Below are positions 18,978 through 27,582 of a stretch of DNA of 36,243 nt, in pieces. A program made the position numbers and the translations under genes. Each line of letters begins with the position of its first letter. Within the stretch, counting starts at the first letter, position 1. This DNA comes from an uncultured Chloroflexota bacterium. Its GTDB lineage: Bacteria; Chloroflexota; Limnocylindria; Limnocylindrales; Limnocylindraceae. The DNA is taken from contig CAJARA010000138.1 of assembly GCA_903944295.1 (NCBI GenBank), positions 1 through 36,243 of the forward strand, in the 5' to 3' direction. Under the pieces are notes generated by a model, which was not told the origin of the DNA, did no database searches, and worked only from the letters and a program-made list of their open reading frames with translations.

Positions 18978-20056
18978 TCGTTGAGCGCGCGCCGATTGGA
19001 ACGCTCACTGATCCGGCTCTGCGTGCCGCGTGGGATCAGCGCGCCGTCGCTGCACCGGGTGGCGACATGCACCAAGGTGCTGCCTTCGCCGCCGATCGTG
19101 CGCGGCGCTCGATTAGGACGCTCCCGCTTTATGTGGACGGAGCCCCGCTGCTTGTCTGCATTCGCTCACTGCCGTTCCTCGGCCTCAGTGTTGCGAGCAT
19201 TCCGCGCGGACCAGCAGCCCCTACTGATGCGCCAGATGCAGAGCGAGCGAGCGTTCCCGGACGACTGCAGCGCGTTGGGGAGTGGCTACGGAGGGAGGAG
19301 GGGGTGGTTGAGCTTCGTGTTGACCCGTGGCTCCCCGCATCCGATGCACTTGAAGTGGAGTGGCTCCGCGCTGGATTCTCTCCATGCGATGAGAGCTTCT
19401 TCAGCAAGCATGCGATGTGGATTCGAGCCACGGCGAAGCCTGGCGCTACGGAGACCGAGATCTTCTCGCACCTGAACGCAACCAAGCGAAATGAGATCAG
19501 CGCTGCCCATCGAAACGGGATCCAGGTGTCACGTCTGCACGCAGAGCACGATCTGGTTGCGCTGAGAGAGGCGGCGACTCTGGTGAACGAGACGGCGGTC
19601 CGGCGTCAATTTGCCCAAATCAATCTGGATCAGACGCTGCTCACCTGGGTAGATTTGATGCACTCTGGCCAGATGGAGGCTTGGGTGGCACGCGATGCTC
19701 AAGGGGGGGTGATCGCGATGGAGACGGCGCTGCGGCACGGTGAGCGGCTGACAAGCCACCATGCTGGTTCACGCGAGGTGGGCTCCTCGGTTCCAGCGGG
19801 TGCCGTCGTACTCCTTCGGTGGACGCTGATAGAGACTGCACGACAGGAGGGGCGCATCGCCGATCTTGGAGGGGCGGATGTTGCTGGTCATCGGGAGATT
19901 CCGCAGGCAGGCGAGAAGATGTACGGACTCTATGACTACAAGCGTGCCTTCGGTGCTGAGTGGGTGGCAATGTCTGGCGCGCATCGGATCGTTCTCGATT
20001 CACGCCGTTACGCTCTGCGTTCGGCAATCCGAACGGTGCTGAGGGCGGGGCGATGA
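18974..20056 (+). CDS. FemAB/FemX-like aminoacyltransferase (peptidoglycan interpeptide bridge family, GNAT fold)
   Basis: SHLNATKRNEISAAHRNGIQVS and C-terminal IADLGGADVAGHREIPQAGEKMYGLYDYKRAFGAEWVAMSG. Located between murJ and a murE-type gene. Confidence 0.82.
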   Translation: MIVERAPIGTLTDPALRAAWDQRAVAAPGGDMHQGAAFAADRARRSIRTLPLYVDGAPLLVCIRSLPFLGLSVASIPRGPAAPTDAPDAERASVPGRLQRVGEWLRREEGVVELRVDPWLPASDALEVEWLRAGFSPCDESFFSKHAMWIRATAKPGATETEIFSHLNATKRNEISAAHRNGIQVSRLHAEHDLVALREAATLVNETAVRRQFAQINLDQTLLTWVDLMHSGQMEAWVARDAQGGVIAMETALRHGERLTSHHAGSREVGSSVPAGAVVLLRWTLIETARQEGRIADLGGADVAGHREIPQAGEKMYGLYDYKRAFGAEWVAMSGAHRIVLDSRRYALRSAIRTVLRAGR

Positions 20057-21609
20057 GCAGACAGCGTGCGCCACAACAGATCGCGTCACTCGTTGAGCGC
20101 CTTGATCGGCTCGGCCTCCTCCTCCGCAGTGAGAGCCGAGGACTTGATCGATCAGATCTCATGATCAGTGCCCCATGGACGCATGACTCACGTCAGGTCC
20201 TGCTTGGTGGCGCCTTCGTGGCGATTGCTGGGGCACGTGCCGATGGTGCAACGTTTGCCGCAGAGGCGCTACGTCGCGGTGCTGCGCTGCTGATCAGTGA
20301 GCCGGCTGGTGTGCGCTCGATCGCCGCCTTGGGTCCAGAGGCGGCAGAGGTTCCACTGATTGCGGTGAGCAACGCTCGTCGCGCACTCGCTGAAGCATCC
20401 GCCTGGTGGGAGGGTGATCCCGCCGAAGAGTTAGTTGTCATCGGTGTCACTGGTACAGATGGGAAGACCACCACCTCTACGTACCTCGCAACGGCGTTAA
20501 GTGCCGCTGGGCTCTCGGCTGGTCTCATCTCTACTGCGTTGCAGCGCGTCGGCGGGAAGGACGAGCCGATGGCGGCGCATCAGACCACTCCAGAGGCGCC
20601 AGCACTGCAGGCGCAGCTGCGCAAGATCGCCACAGCGGGAGATCGCGCTGCGGTGCTTGAGACAACGAGCCATGGGCTTGCCCTTGATCGTGTTGCAGCG
20701 ATCAACTATGCCGCTGGGATCGTCACCAACTTCACATCAGACCACCTCGATCTCCACGGAACGGTTGAGGAGTATCGGAAGGCGAAGCTGCTGCTTGTCG
20801 ATCGTGTGCGTGGTTCCGCTGCAAGCAGGGCGGCACATCTTGAGCCGCTGATGGTGGTTCGTCGTGCCGATCCGGCACTTGCACCGTTCGTTGTGGCAGC
20901 AGAGGCGGCGGGGATTCGCGTGGTCGACTTTGACGTTGCGGAGGACGGGGCACTACTGCTTAATGGAGAGCGACACAAAGTGACGCTGCGCATGCCTGGG
21001 CGCATCAATGCGTTAAACGCCGCGGCGGCACTCGCGCTCGTTGCGGCATGGAAGCTGCCGCTTGATGCAGCGATCGTTGCGGTGTCGGCTGAGCCTGGGC
21101 CTCCTGGTCGTAGTGAGGCGGTGGATGCTGGCCAGCCGTTCAAGGTGATCGTTGACTTTGCGCATACGGGTCCTTCGTTGACAGCGGCGATCGGTGTTGC
21201 GCGCTCGCTTCTTGTTGCTGGTGGGCGGCTACTGCTCGTGACTGGCGCGGCGGGGGAGCGCGACCCTGGGCGACGCACCGCAGTGGGGCGAGCGGCGTCG
21301 GCCGCCGAGCGGATCTGGATCGCCGATGAGGATCCACGCGGCGAAGATCAAGACGTCATTGCCGCTGCAATCCGCGACGCCGCAGGTGAGCTTCTTGGCG
21401 CGTCGGCGAGCGAGCGGATCACGGTGCTGCATGACCGACGAGCGGCGATCGCCGCTGCGATCAGTGCGGCAGCCTCAGGAGACGTGGTGCTCCTCGCTGG
21501 TAAGGGGCATGAGCGGACGATCGAGCGGGGCGGAGTCGATGAGCCGTGGGATGAGGTGGCGGCGGCGCGTGAGGCGCTCTCCTCCCTCGGTTATCCTCAA
21601 GGGACATGA
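20053..21609 (+). CDS. murE: Mur ligase, MurE type (UDP-MurNAc-tripeptide synthetase)
   Basis: DSRQVLLGGAFVAIAG, GVTGTDGKTTTSTYLATAL, LETTSHGLALDRV and NFTSDHLDLHGTVEEYRKAK motifs. ATG at 20053 (ATGA overlap) is preferred to the tracked start 19960. Confidence 0.92.
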   Translation: MSRQRAPQQIASLVERLDRLGLLLRSESRGLDRSDLMISAPWTHDSRQVLLGGAFVAIAGARADGATFAAEALRRGAALLISEPAGVRSIAALGPEAAEVPLIAVSNARRALAEASAWWEGDPAEELVVIGVTGTDGKTTTSTYLATALSAAGLSAGLISTALQRVGGKDEPMAAHQTTPEAPALQAQLRKIATAGDRAAVLETTSHGLALDRVAAINYAAGIVTNFTSDHLDLHGTVEEYRKAKLLLVDRVRGSAASRAAHLEPLMVVRRADPALAPFVVAAEAAGIRVVDFDVAEDGALLLNGERHKVTLRMPGRINALNAAAALALVAAWKLPLDAAIVAVSAEPGPPGRSEAVDAGQPFKVIVDFAHTGPSLTAAIGVARSLLVAGGRLLLVTGAAGERDPGRRTAVGRAASAAERIWIADEDPRGEDQDVIAAAIRDAAGELLGASASERITVLHDRRAAIAAAISAAASGDVVLLAGKGHERTIERGGVDEPWDEVAAAREALSSLGYPQGT

Positions 21610-23861
21610 GCGTCGAACCGCAGCCTCTCGCCTCCGACGGCGGTCGGGTCCCGCGTTCAGCGGATCCGGTCGCTAAGGTCCGCGCGCTTGCGCGTCCAGT
21701 GGGGGAACTCCGCGAGCGTCTCCTCGCAAAGGCAACCGACGGCGGCGCAGACGCGACTGCCGTGGGCATGATTGCTAACGCCTTCGATTTCGCTGTGACC
21801 GCACACGGCGATCAGCTGCGCGCCTCGGGTGAGCCGTATGTCACACATCCAGCGGAGGCGGCGCTCATCCTTGCCGACCTCGGCCTTGACGCAACGACAC
21901 TCGCTGCAGCCCTGCTGCATGACGTGCCGGAAGACACGAGCATCACTACGGAGGAACTTGCCGAGCGCTTCGGCGAGGAGGTGGCGAACCTGGTGGACGG
22001 CGTCACCAAGCTGAGCAAGTTCTCGGCGCTGAGTGCGGAGGAGCAGCACGCGGAGAACATCCGCAAGATGTTCCTGGCAATGTCCCAAGATATCCGCGTC
22101 GTCCTGATCAAACTCGGCGACCGTCTCCACAACATGCGCACCCTCGCCGCACTTGGGGCCGAGAAGCAGCGCCGCATCGCACGCCAGACCCTCGAGATCT
22201 ATGCGCCGCTCGCCGAGCGACTCGGCATCTGGCAGATGAAGTGGGAGCTCGAGGACCTCTCCTTCAAGGCGCTTGAGCCAGAGCGGTATCACGAGCTGGC
22301 ACGCCTTGTGGACATGCGCCGCGATGCGCGTGCCGATTATGTGACCCGCGCCATTGATGTGCTGCGCCCAGAGCTTGAGAAGGCTGGCATCACGGCCGAA
22401 TACTCCGGTCGCGCCAAGCACCTCTATTCAATCCATAAGAAGATGACGCGCAAGAACACCGACTTCTCGGAGATCTACGACGTCTTCGCCGTGCGCATCA
22501 TCGTGGAGGACCTACGTGAGTGCTATGCGGCGCTCGGCGCGGTGCACTCGGTCTGGCGCCCGATTCCTGGTCAATTTGATGACTACATCGCCGTGCCGAA
22601 GAACAACCTCTACCAGAGCCTGCACACGGCGGTCGTCGCGCTTGATGGCCGGCCGCTTGAGGTGCAGATCCGCACGCGATCCATGCACGAGGTTGCCGAA
22701 GTGGGGATTGCGGCGCACTGGCACTATAAAGACGGCACACGCTCAGATGCCGCGTACGACGCGAAGCTCGCCTGGCTCCGTCAACTCCTTGAGTGGCAGC
22801 GCGACGTCACCGACGCCTCCGAGTTCCTTGAGGGGGTGCGCCTCGACGTCTTCCAAGACCAGGTCTACGTCTTCACCCCAAAGGGTGACGTCAAGGAGCT
22901 CGCCGCTGGCGCCACGCCACTCGACTTCGCGTATCTCGTCCACACCGATATCGGGCATCGCTGTATCGGCGCGAAGGTGAATAATCGCCTCGTTCCACTC
23001 GAGTACCGCCTCAAGTCTGGTGACATTGTTGAGGTGGTGACGGCGCGCGGAAAGCATGGGCCGAGCCGTGACTGGCTCTCAATCGTTGCTACCCGTCAAG
23101 CACGAGACAAGATTCGGCAGTGGTTCAAACACCAGGAGCGGGATGAGAACATCACCCATGGTCGCGATTCGCTCGAGCGCGAGTTGCGACGCCTTGCCCG
23201 TACCACGCTGGAGGCGGTCGGCCGCGAACGTATTGATGAGATCGCGAAGCAGATGAATCAGGGGAGCGCCGACGATCTCTTCGCTGCAATCGGCTACGGT
23301 GCGATCGGGTCACAGCAGGTGGTCTCGCGCCTCGGGGTTGCCTCAGATGACGCGCAAGAGATTCTGCCGCTCACCGTCTCGCCGCATCAGATCGCCCCCG
23401 CCGAGCGAACGGGCGGTATTCGCGTGAAGGGGGTGCCAGACCTTCTGACGCGATTCGGCCGTTGCTGCCGGCCCCTTCCAGGCGACCCGATCGTGGGCTT
23501 CATCACGCGAGGGAAGGGGGTCACCGTGCACCTTGAGAGCTGCTCCACCTCATCATCGGCGCGCGAGGCGTCGCGTCTCATTGACGTGGAGTGGGAGATC
23601 ACACCGGCTACAACGGAGAGCTACCCGGTCACCATTCGCATTGAGGCCTCCGACCGCACCGGTCTCCTCTCGGATATCACGCAAGTGGTGGCGGAGCAGA
23701 AGGTGAACATCCTTGCCGCATCGGTTGGAATGACGGGGGCTGGCAACGCTGAGGTGCTTGCGACGCTCGCCGTTGGCTCCATTAGTGAGCTGGCACGGCT
23801 CATGGCGCGTATTGAGCGCGTGCGCGGCGTGCGCAGTGTGGCGCGGGAGCAGCGACAGTGA
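21606..23861 (+). CDS. rel: (p)ppGpp synthetase/hydrolase, RelA/SpoT homologue
   Basis: HD domain (YVTHPAEAA...LLHDVPEDT), synthetase (GRAKHLYSIHKKM, FDDYIAVPKNNLYQSLHT), TGS-like (VYVFTPKGDVKELAAGATPLDFAY) and C-terminal ACT. Confidence 0.97.
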   Translation: MSVEPQPLASDGGRVPRSADPVAKVRALARPVGELRERLLAKATDGGADATAVGMIANAFDFAVTAHGDQLRASGEPYVTHPAEAALILADLGLDATTLAAALLHDVPEDTSITTEELAERFGEEVANLVDGVTKLSKFSALSAEEQHAENIRKMFLAMSQDIRVVLIKLGDRLHNMRTLAALGAEKQRRIARQTLEIYAPLAERLGIWQMKWELEDLSFKALEPERYHELARLVDMRRDARADYVTRAIDVLRPELEKAGITAEYSGRAKHLYSIHKKMTRKNTDFSEIYDVFAVRIIVEDLRECYAALGAVHSVWRPIPGQFDDYIAVPKNNLYQSLHTAVVALDGRPLEVQIRTRSMHEVAEVGIAAHWHYKDGTRSDAAYDAKLAWLRQLLEWQRDVTDASEFLEGVRLDVFQDQVYVFTPKGDVKELAAGATPLDFAYLVHTDIGHRCIGAKVNNRLVPLEYRLKSGDIVEVVTARGKHGPSRDWLSIVATRQARDKIRQWFKHQERDENITHGRDSLERELRRLARTTLEAVGRERIDEIAKQMNQGSADDLFAAIGYGAIGSQQVVSRLGVASDDAQEILPLTVSPHQIAPAERTGGIRVKGVPDLLTRFGRCCRPLPGDPIVGFITRGKGVTVHLESCSTSSSAREASRLIDVEWEITPATTESYPVTIRIEASDRTGLLSDITQVVAEQKVNILAASVGMTGAGNAEVLATLAVGSISELARLMARIERVRGVRSVAREQRQ

Positions 23862-25126
23862 GCGGCTTTCAGGCGCCTCGCGGGATGCGCGACCTCTTCG
23901 GTGCAGATGCCGCCGCTGCGGCGCACGTAGAGAGCGCCGCCTACGCAGCGGCTGAGGCGGCCGGCTATCAGCGCATCGTTTCACCGATCGCCGAAGAGAG
24001 CGCCCTCTTTGAGCGCGGCATTGGCGGATCAAGTGACGTGGTCTCCAAGGAGCTCTACCGACTCGCCCCACATAGCGAAGAGTCAACGCCACTCTCACTC
24101 CGGCCAGAGGCGACCGCTGGCATCCTGCGCGCCTACATCCAGCACGGCATGCGCAGCGCGCCACAACCGGTGCGGCTCGTCACCGTTGCCCCCTTCTTCC
24201 GTCACGACCGGCCGCAGAAGGGCCGCTACCGCCAGTTCACGACGTTCGACATTGAGGCGATCGGTGACGCTGGTCCTGGCATTGATATTGAGGTGATTGA
24301 ACTCGGTGCAAGTTTCCTTGTGGCGCTCGGCCTCCGAGATATTGAGGTGCACTTCAACTCTGTGGGATGTGCCACCTGTCGCCCTGCGTACGCGGCGGCG
24401 CTGACCGCGCACTTCGCGCCAATTGAAGGAGAACTTGGTGAGGTTGACCGCATCAGGCTCCGTGAGAACCCGCTGCGCCTCTTGGACTCAAAGGACCCGG
24501 CAGCGGTACGGCGAGCGGAGAGCGCACCCGCACTCCCTGGTTATCTCTGCGCCGATTGCGCGGCACACGCCGCCGCGGTGCGACAGGGACTGGCGGCGAT
24601 CGGCGTGACGCTCATTGATGCGCCGCGACTCGTTCGCGGGCTCGACTACTACACGCGAAGCGCCTGGGAGTATCTCCTCCCTGGCGAACAGGGGCAGCAG
24701 GGGGCGATTGGTGGCGGTGGGCGCTACGACGGACTTGCCGAGCTGATTGGTGGATCAGCAACGCCAGCGATCGGCTTTGCGATCGGAATTGACCGAGTGG
24801 TGCACGCGCTACAGGATCGCGGGATCACGATTGGTGAAGTTGCGCCCCCCTCGGTGGTGGTCTGCGGCATTGACGAGGGGAGCCTCGCCGCAAGGATCGG
24901 ACTCGCCTCAACACTGCGCACCGCTGGGATCAGCGCACGTGCCGACGTCAGTACCCGTAAGATCGGGAAGCAGCTTGAGGGTGCGGCACGCGACGCGGCG
25001 GTCGCCGTGATCATTATTGAGCCGGACGGTCGCCTCAGCCTCCGCATCATGGCGGACGGGAAGCAGGCGGACCCTGCCGACGAGGCGAGTGTGCTGCGCG
25101 CTGTTGCAGCGCTACTGAAGCGATAG
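23858..25126 (+). CDS. hisS: Histidyl-tRNA synthetase
   Basis: APRGMRDLFG, LRPEATAGILRAYI, FFRHDRPQKGRYRQF and RGLDYYTRSAWEYL motifs. Confidence 0.96.
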   Translation: MSGFQAPRGMRDLFGADAAAAAHVESAAYAAAEAAGYQRIVSPIAEESALFERGIGGSSDVVSKELYRLAPHSEESTPLSLRPEATAGILRAYIQHGMRSAPQPVRLVTVAPFFRHDRPQKGRYRQFTTFDIEAIGDAGPGIDIEVIELGASFLVALGLRDIEVHFNSVGCATCRPAYAAALTAHFAPIEGELGEVDRIRLRENPLRLLDSKDPAAVRRAESAPALPGYLCADCAAHAAAVRQGLAAIGVTLIDAPRLVRGLDYYTRSAWEYLLPGEQGQQGAIGGGGRYDGLAELIGGSATPAIGFAIGIDRVVHALQDRGITIGEVAPPSVVVCGIDEGSLAARIGLASTLRTAGISARADVSTRKIGKQLEGAARDAAVAVIIIEPDGRLSLRIMADGKQADPADEASVLRAVAALLKR

Positions 25127-25135
25127 GACGGGGGA

Positions 25136-26995
25136 GTGATGGCTGAGAAGGGACTGCTCGCAACTGGGCTGCGCAGCGACGTCTGCGGCGCACTGCGCGC
25201 GAGCGATGCTGAGCGTCGTGTCCGTCTCGCCGGCTGGATTCACCGTCGCCGCGATCACGGCAGCCTCGTCTTTATTGATCTTCGCGATCGCTACGGCATC
25301 GTGCAGGTGGTGGTTGACGCGGCCACCGCTCCAGAGGCGCATGCAGCGCTGGTGGATGCGCGGATTGAGTGGGTGATCGCCGTTGAGGGGGTTGTCACCC
25401 CTCGTCGTGCTGGGACCGAGAACGAGAAGCTACCAACGGGGGCGATTGAGGTGTCGGCTGACTCGGTGCGCATCCTTTCGCAGTCAAAGACGCCCCCGTT
25501 CTATATCAACGAAACGGACTCTCCGATTGATGAGAGCGTCCGGCTGAAGCACCGCTACCTAGACCTTCGCCGCGAGCCACTGCGCGATCGGCTCCTGATG
25601 CGCAGCGCCATGGTGCAGGCGATCCGTGAGGTGCACCACGAGCACGGCTTTGTTGAAGTTGAGACGCCGATCCTGATCAAATCCACGCCAGAGGGTGCGC
25701 GCGACTTCATCGTGCCATCGCGCCTGCAGCCAGGAAGTGTCTACGCGCTGCCGCAGTCGCCTCAGCAGATGAAGCAGTTGCTGATGGTTGCAGGCTTCGA
25801 TCGCTACTTCCAGATCGCGCGCTGCTTCCGCGACGAAGACCTGCGTGGCGACCGGCAGCCGGAGTTCACGCAGCTCGACCTTGAGATGAGCTTTGTGGAC
25901 GAGTCGAGCGTGCGCGGCTTTGTGGAGCAGATGGTCATTGAGGTGACGAAGCGCACGCGACCAGATCGCCCAATGCAGCAGCTCCCATTCCCTGTCTTCA
26001 CCTACGAGGAGGCGCTTGAGCGCTACGGCTCAGATAAGCCCGACCTTCGCTACGGGATGGAGCTGATCGACCTTGGCGCCGCACTCCCCGCCGCAACCGG
26101 CTTTAAGGTCTTTGACGATGTGCGCGCCAGTGGCGGTCGCATCCGTGCGATCCGCGTCCCTGGGAAGGGCGGCGTTGCGCGATCAGAGATTGACGACCTG
26201 ACAGAGCGCGCGAAGCGTCACGGCGCGAGCGGCCTCGTCTGGATCGCTCTACAACCAGATGGTGAGATCAAGTCGCCGATCGCGAAGTTCCTTTCACCAG
26301 AGTCGGTTGCAGCGATCTGGAGTGCGAGTGGCGGAAAGAGCACCGCACCAGAGGGTGATCTCATCCTTGCCGTTGCTGGCGAGCGCGTCCTCTCTGCAGA
26401 GGTGCTCGGGCGTCTGCGTGTTGAGATTGCACTTGAGGCGAACATGGCGGATCCAGAGATCCTCGCCTTCTGCTGGGTTCATCGCTTCCCGATGTATCAG
26501 TGGGAGGCGGAGTCGAGTCGCTGGGATGCAACACATAACCCGTTTAGCGCCCCAGTTCCCGAGCATCTTGATCTGCTCGCCACAACGTCGGGAGATCTCA
26601 GTAAGCGTTCGGCTGGCGACCCAGCCGGCGGCGCACTCGCGCAGCAGTACGACGTGGTGCTGAACGGTTGGGAGCTCGGCGGCGGCTCGGTGCGCATTCA
26701 TGATCGCGCGCTACTTGAACGTTCATTCGCGCTGATGGGCCACTCCCTTGACGATGCGCGTGCAAAGTTCGGCGCGCTGCTTGACGCGTTTGAGTACGGC
26801 GCGCCACCGCACGGCGGCATTGCAATCGGCGTGGAGCGTTGGGCGGCACTACTCGCGAACCAGGTCAATATTCGTGAAGTGATGGCCTTCCCGAAGACGC
26901 AGTCGGGGAGCGACCTGATGCTTGAGGCTCCGTCAGAGCCCGATGCGAAGCAGTGGAGCGATCTTGGCCTTGCGGTGAAGCCGCAGAAGTCTTAG
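25136..26995 (+). CDS. aspS: Aspartyl-tRNA synthetase, bacterial type
   Basis: GWIHRRRDHGSLVFIDLRDRYGIVQVV anticodon domain, QSPQQMKQLLMVAGFDRYFQIARCFRDEDLRGDRQPEFTQLDLEMSF and GIAIGVERW motifs. Confidence 0.97.
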   Translation: MMAEKGLLATGLRSDVCGALRASDAERRVRLAGWIHRRRDHGSLVFIDLRDRYGIVQVVVDAATAPEAHAALVDARIEWVIAVEGVVTPRRAGTENEKLPTGAIEVSADSVRILSQSKTPPFYINETDSPIDESVRLKHRYLDLRREPLRDRLLMRSAMVQAIREVHHEHGFVEVETPILIKSTPEGARDFIVPSRLQPGSVYALPQSPQQMKQLLMVAGFDRYFQIARCFRDEDLRGDRQPEFTQLDLEMSFVDESSVRGFVEQMVIEVTKRTRPDRPMQQLPFPVFTYEEALERYGSDKPDLRYGMELIDLGAALPAATGFKVFDDVRASGGRIRAIRVPGKGGVARSEIDDLTERAKRHGASGLVWIALQPDGEIKSPIAKFLSPESVAAIWSASGGKSTAPEGDLILAVAGERVLSAEVLGRLRVEIALEANMADPEILAFCWVHRFPMYQWEAESSRWDATHNPFSAPVPEHLDLLATTSGDLSKRSAGDPAGGALAQQYDVVLNGWELGGGSVRIHDRALLERSFALMGHSLDDARAKFGALLDAFEYGAPPHGGIAIGVERWAALLANQVNIREVMAFPKTQSGSDLMLEAPSEPDAKQWSDLGLAVKPQKS

Positions 26996-27540
26996 CCCTC
27001 TTCTCCGCCGCGTCGCTCCCACGGATCAACCGCTTCGGTATCTGCAGGTGGCGCTTCATAGCTGAGCCTGGCACGCCCATCTGACGCGGTTACCGCCGCC
27101 TCATCTCCGCACTCAATGAGGAGCACCTCGACGTTGGCGTCGTGCGCTGCGCCGCTGCTCGCCTGCTGGATCGGCTGGAGGAGCACCGGGCCGGCAACTC
27201 CGTTCCAGGCCGCAGCGAGCGTGCGATTGGGCGTGCGCCCATGTGCGGCGATGAGCGCCGTGATCGTCTCGGGATCGATCCCTGCATGGGTTGTAGGGAG
27301 GAGGAGGAGGGCGCTCGTCCCGCCAACCAGCTCTGCAGCTTCGCGTGCGGCTGCAGCGGTGTCGGTTGTGGCGGTGCCACGCGCCAGCGGCGCAAGGCTT
27401 TCGTCCCCAGCGCGGCCTGAGACGAGGATCGGCTGGGCCCCACCAGACCAGGCCGCTTCAATCAGTCTGGTGAGGGCGAGGGGGGCGCCTAGAGCCTCGG
27501 CGGAGCGCGGGTCGGTGAGGATCAGAGCGGCAACAGTCAT
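26992..27540 (-). CDS. Uncharacterised protein, possibly a degenerate MobA-like NTP transferase
   Basis: MTVAALILTDPRSAEALGAPLALTRLIEAAWSGGAQPILVSGR resembles the N terminus of MobA-like transferases without the LxGG loop. ATG at 27540 preferred to tracked start 27582. Confidence 0.5.
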   Translation of the reverse strand: MTVAALILTDPRSAEALGAPLALTRLIEAAWSGGAQPILVSGRAGDESLAPLARGTATTDTAAAAREAAELVGGTSALLLLPTTHAGIDPETITALIAAHGRTPNRTLAAAWNGVAGPVLLQPIQQASSGAAHDANVEVLLIECGDEAAVTASDGRARLSYEAPPADTEAVDPWERRGGEEG

Positions 27541-27546
27541 GCCCAA

Positions 27547-27552
27547 AGTATA
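27547..27552 (-). promoter_or_regulatory. Candidate -10 element TATACT for the minus-strand 26992-27540 gene
   Basis: Minus strand reads TATACT-TTGGGC-ATG (6 nt spacer), consistent with a leaderless transcript. Confidence 0.5.
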
Positions 27553-27570
27553 CGCAGGTGCGAAGCGTGC

Positions 27571-27576
27571 GAGAAT
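27571..27576 (+). promoter_or_regulatory. Candidate extended -10 (TGC-GAGAAT) for typA
   Basis: TGCGAGAAT-CGTCAT-ATG: GAGAAT retains the A at position 2 and T at position 6 of the hexamer; 6 nt to ATG. Confidence 0.35.
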
Positions 27577-27582
27577 CGTCAT

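Noticed and set aside
19960-20052. Extended N terminus of the MurE-type ligase in the ORF track
   Set aside because: It would overlap the conserved C terminus of the FemAB-like protein; ATG 20053 fits the ATGA coupling pattern.
21657-22421. 254-aa minus-strand ORF opposite rel
   Set aside because: Antisense shadow ORF; the plus strand carries the conserved HD domain of Rel.
27541-27582. N-terminal extension MTILARFAPAYTLG of the minus-strand 26992 gene
   Set aside because: It would occupy the whole divergent promoter region; ATG 27540 begins the conserved-looking MTVAALIL strand.
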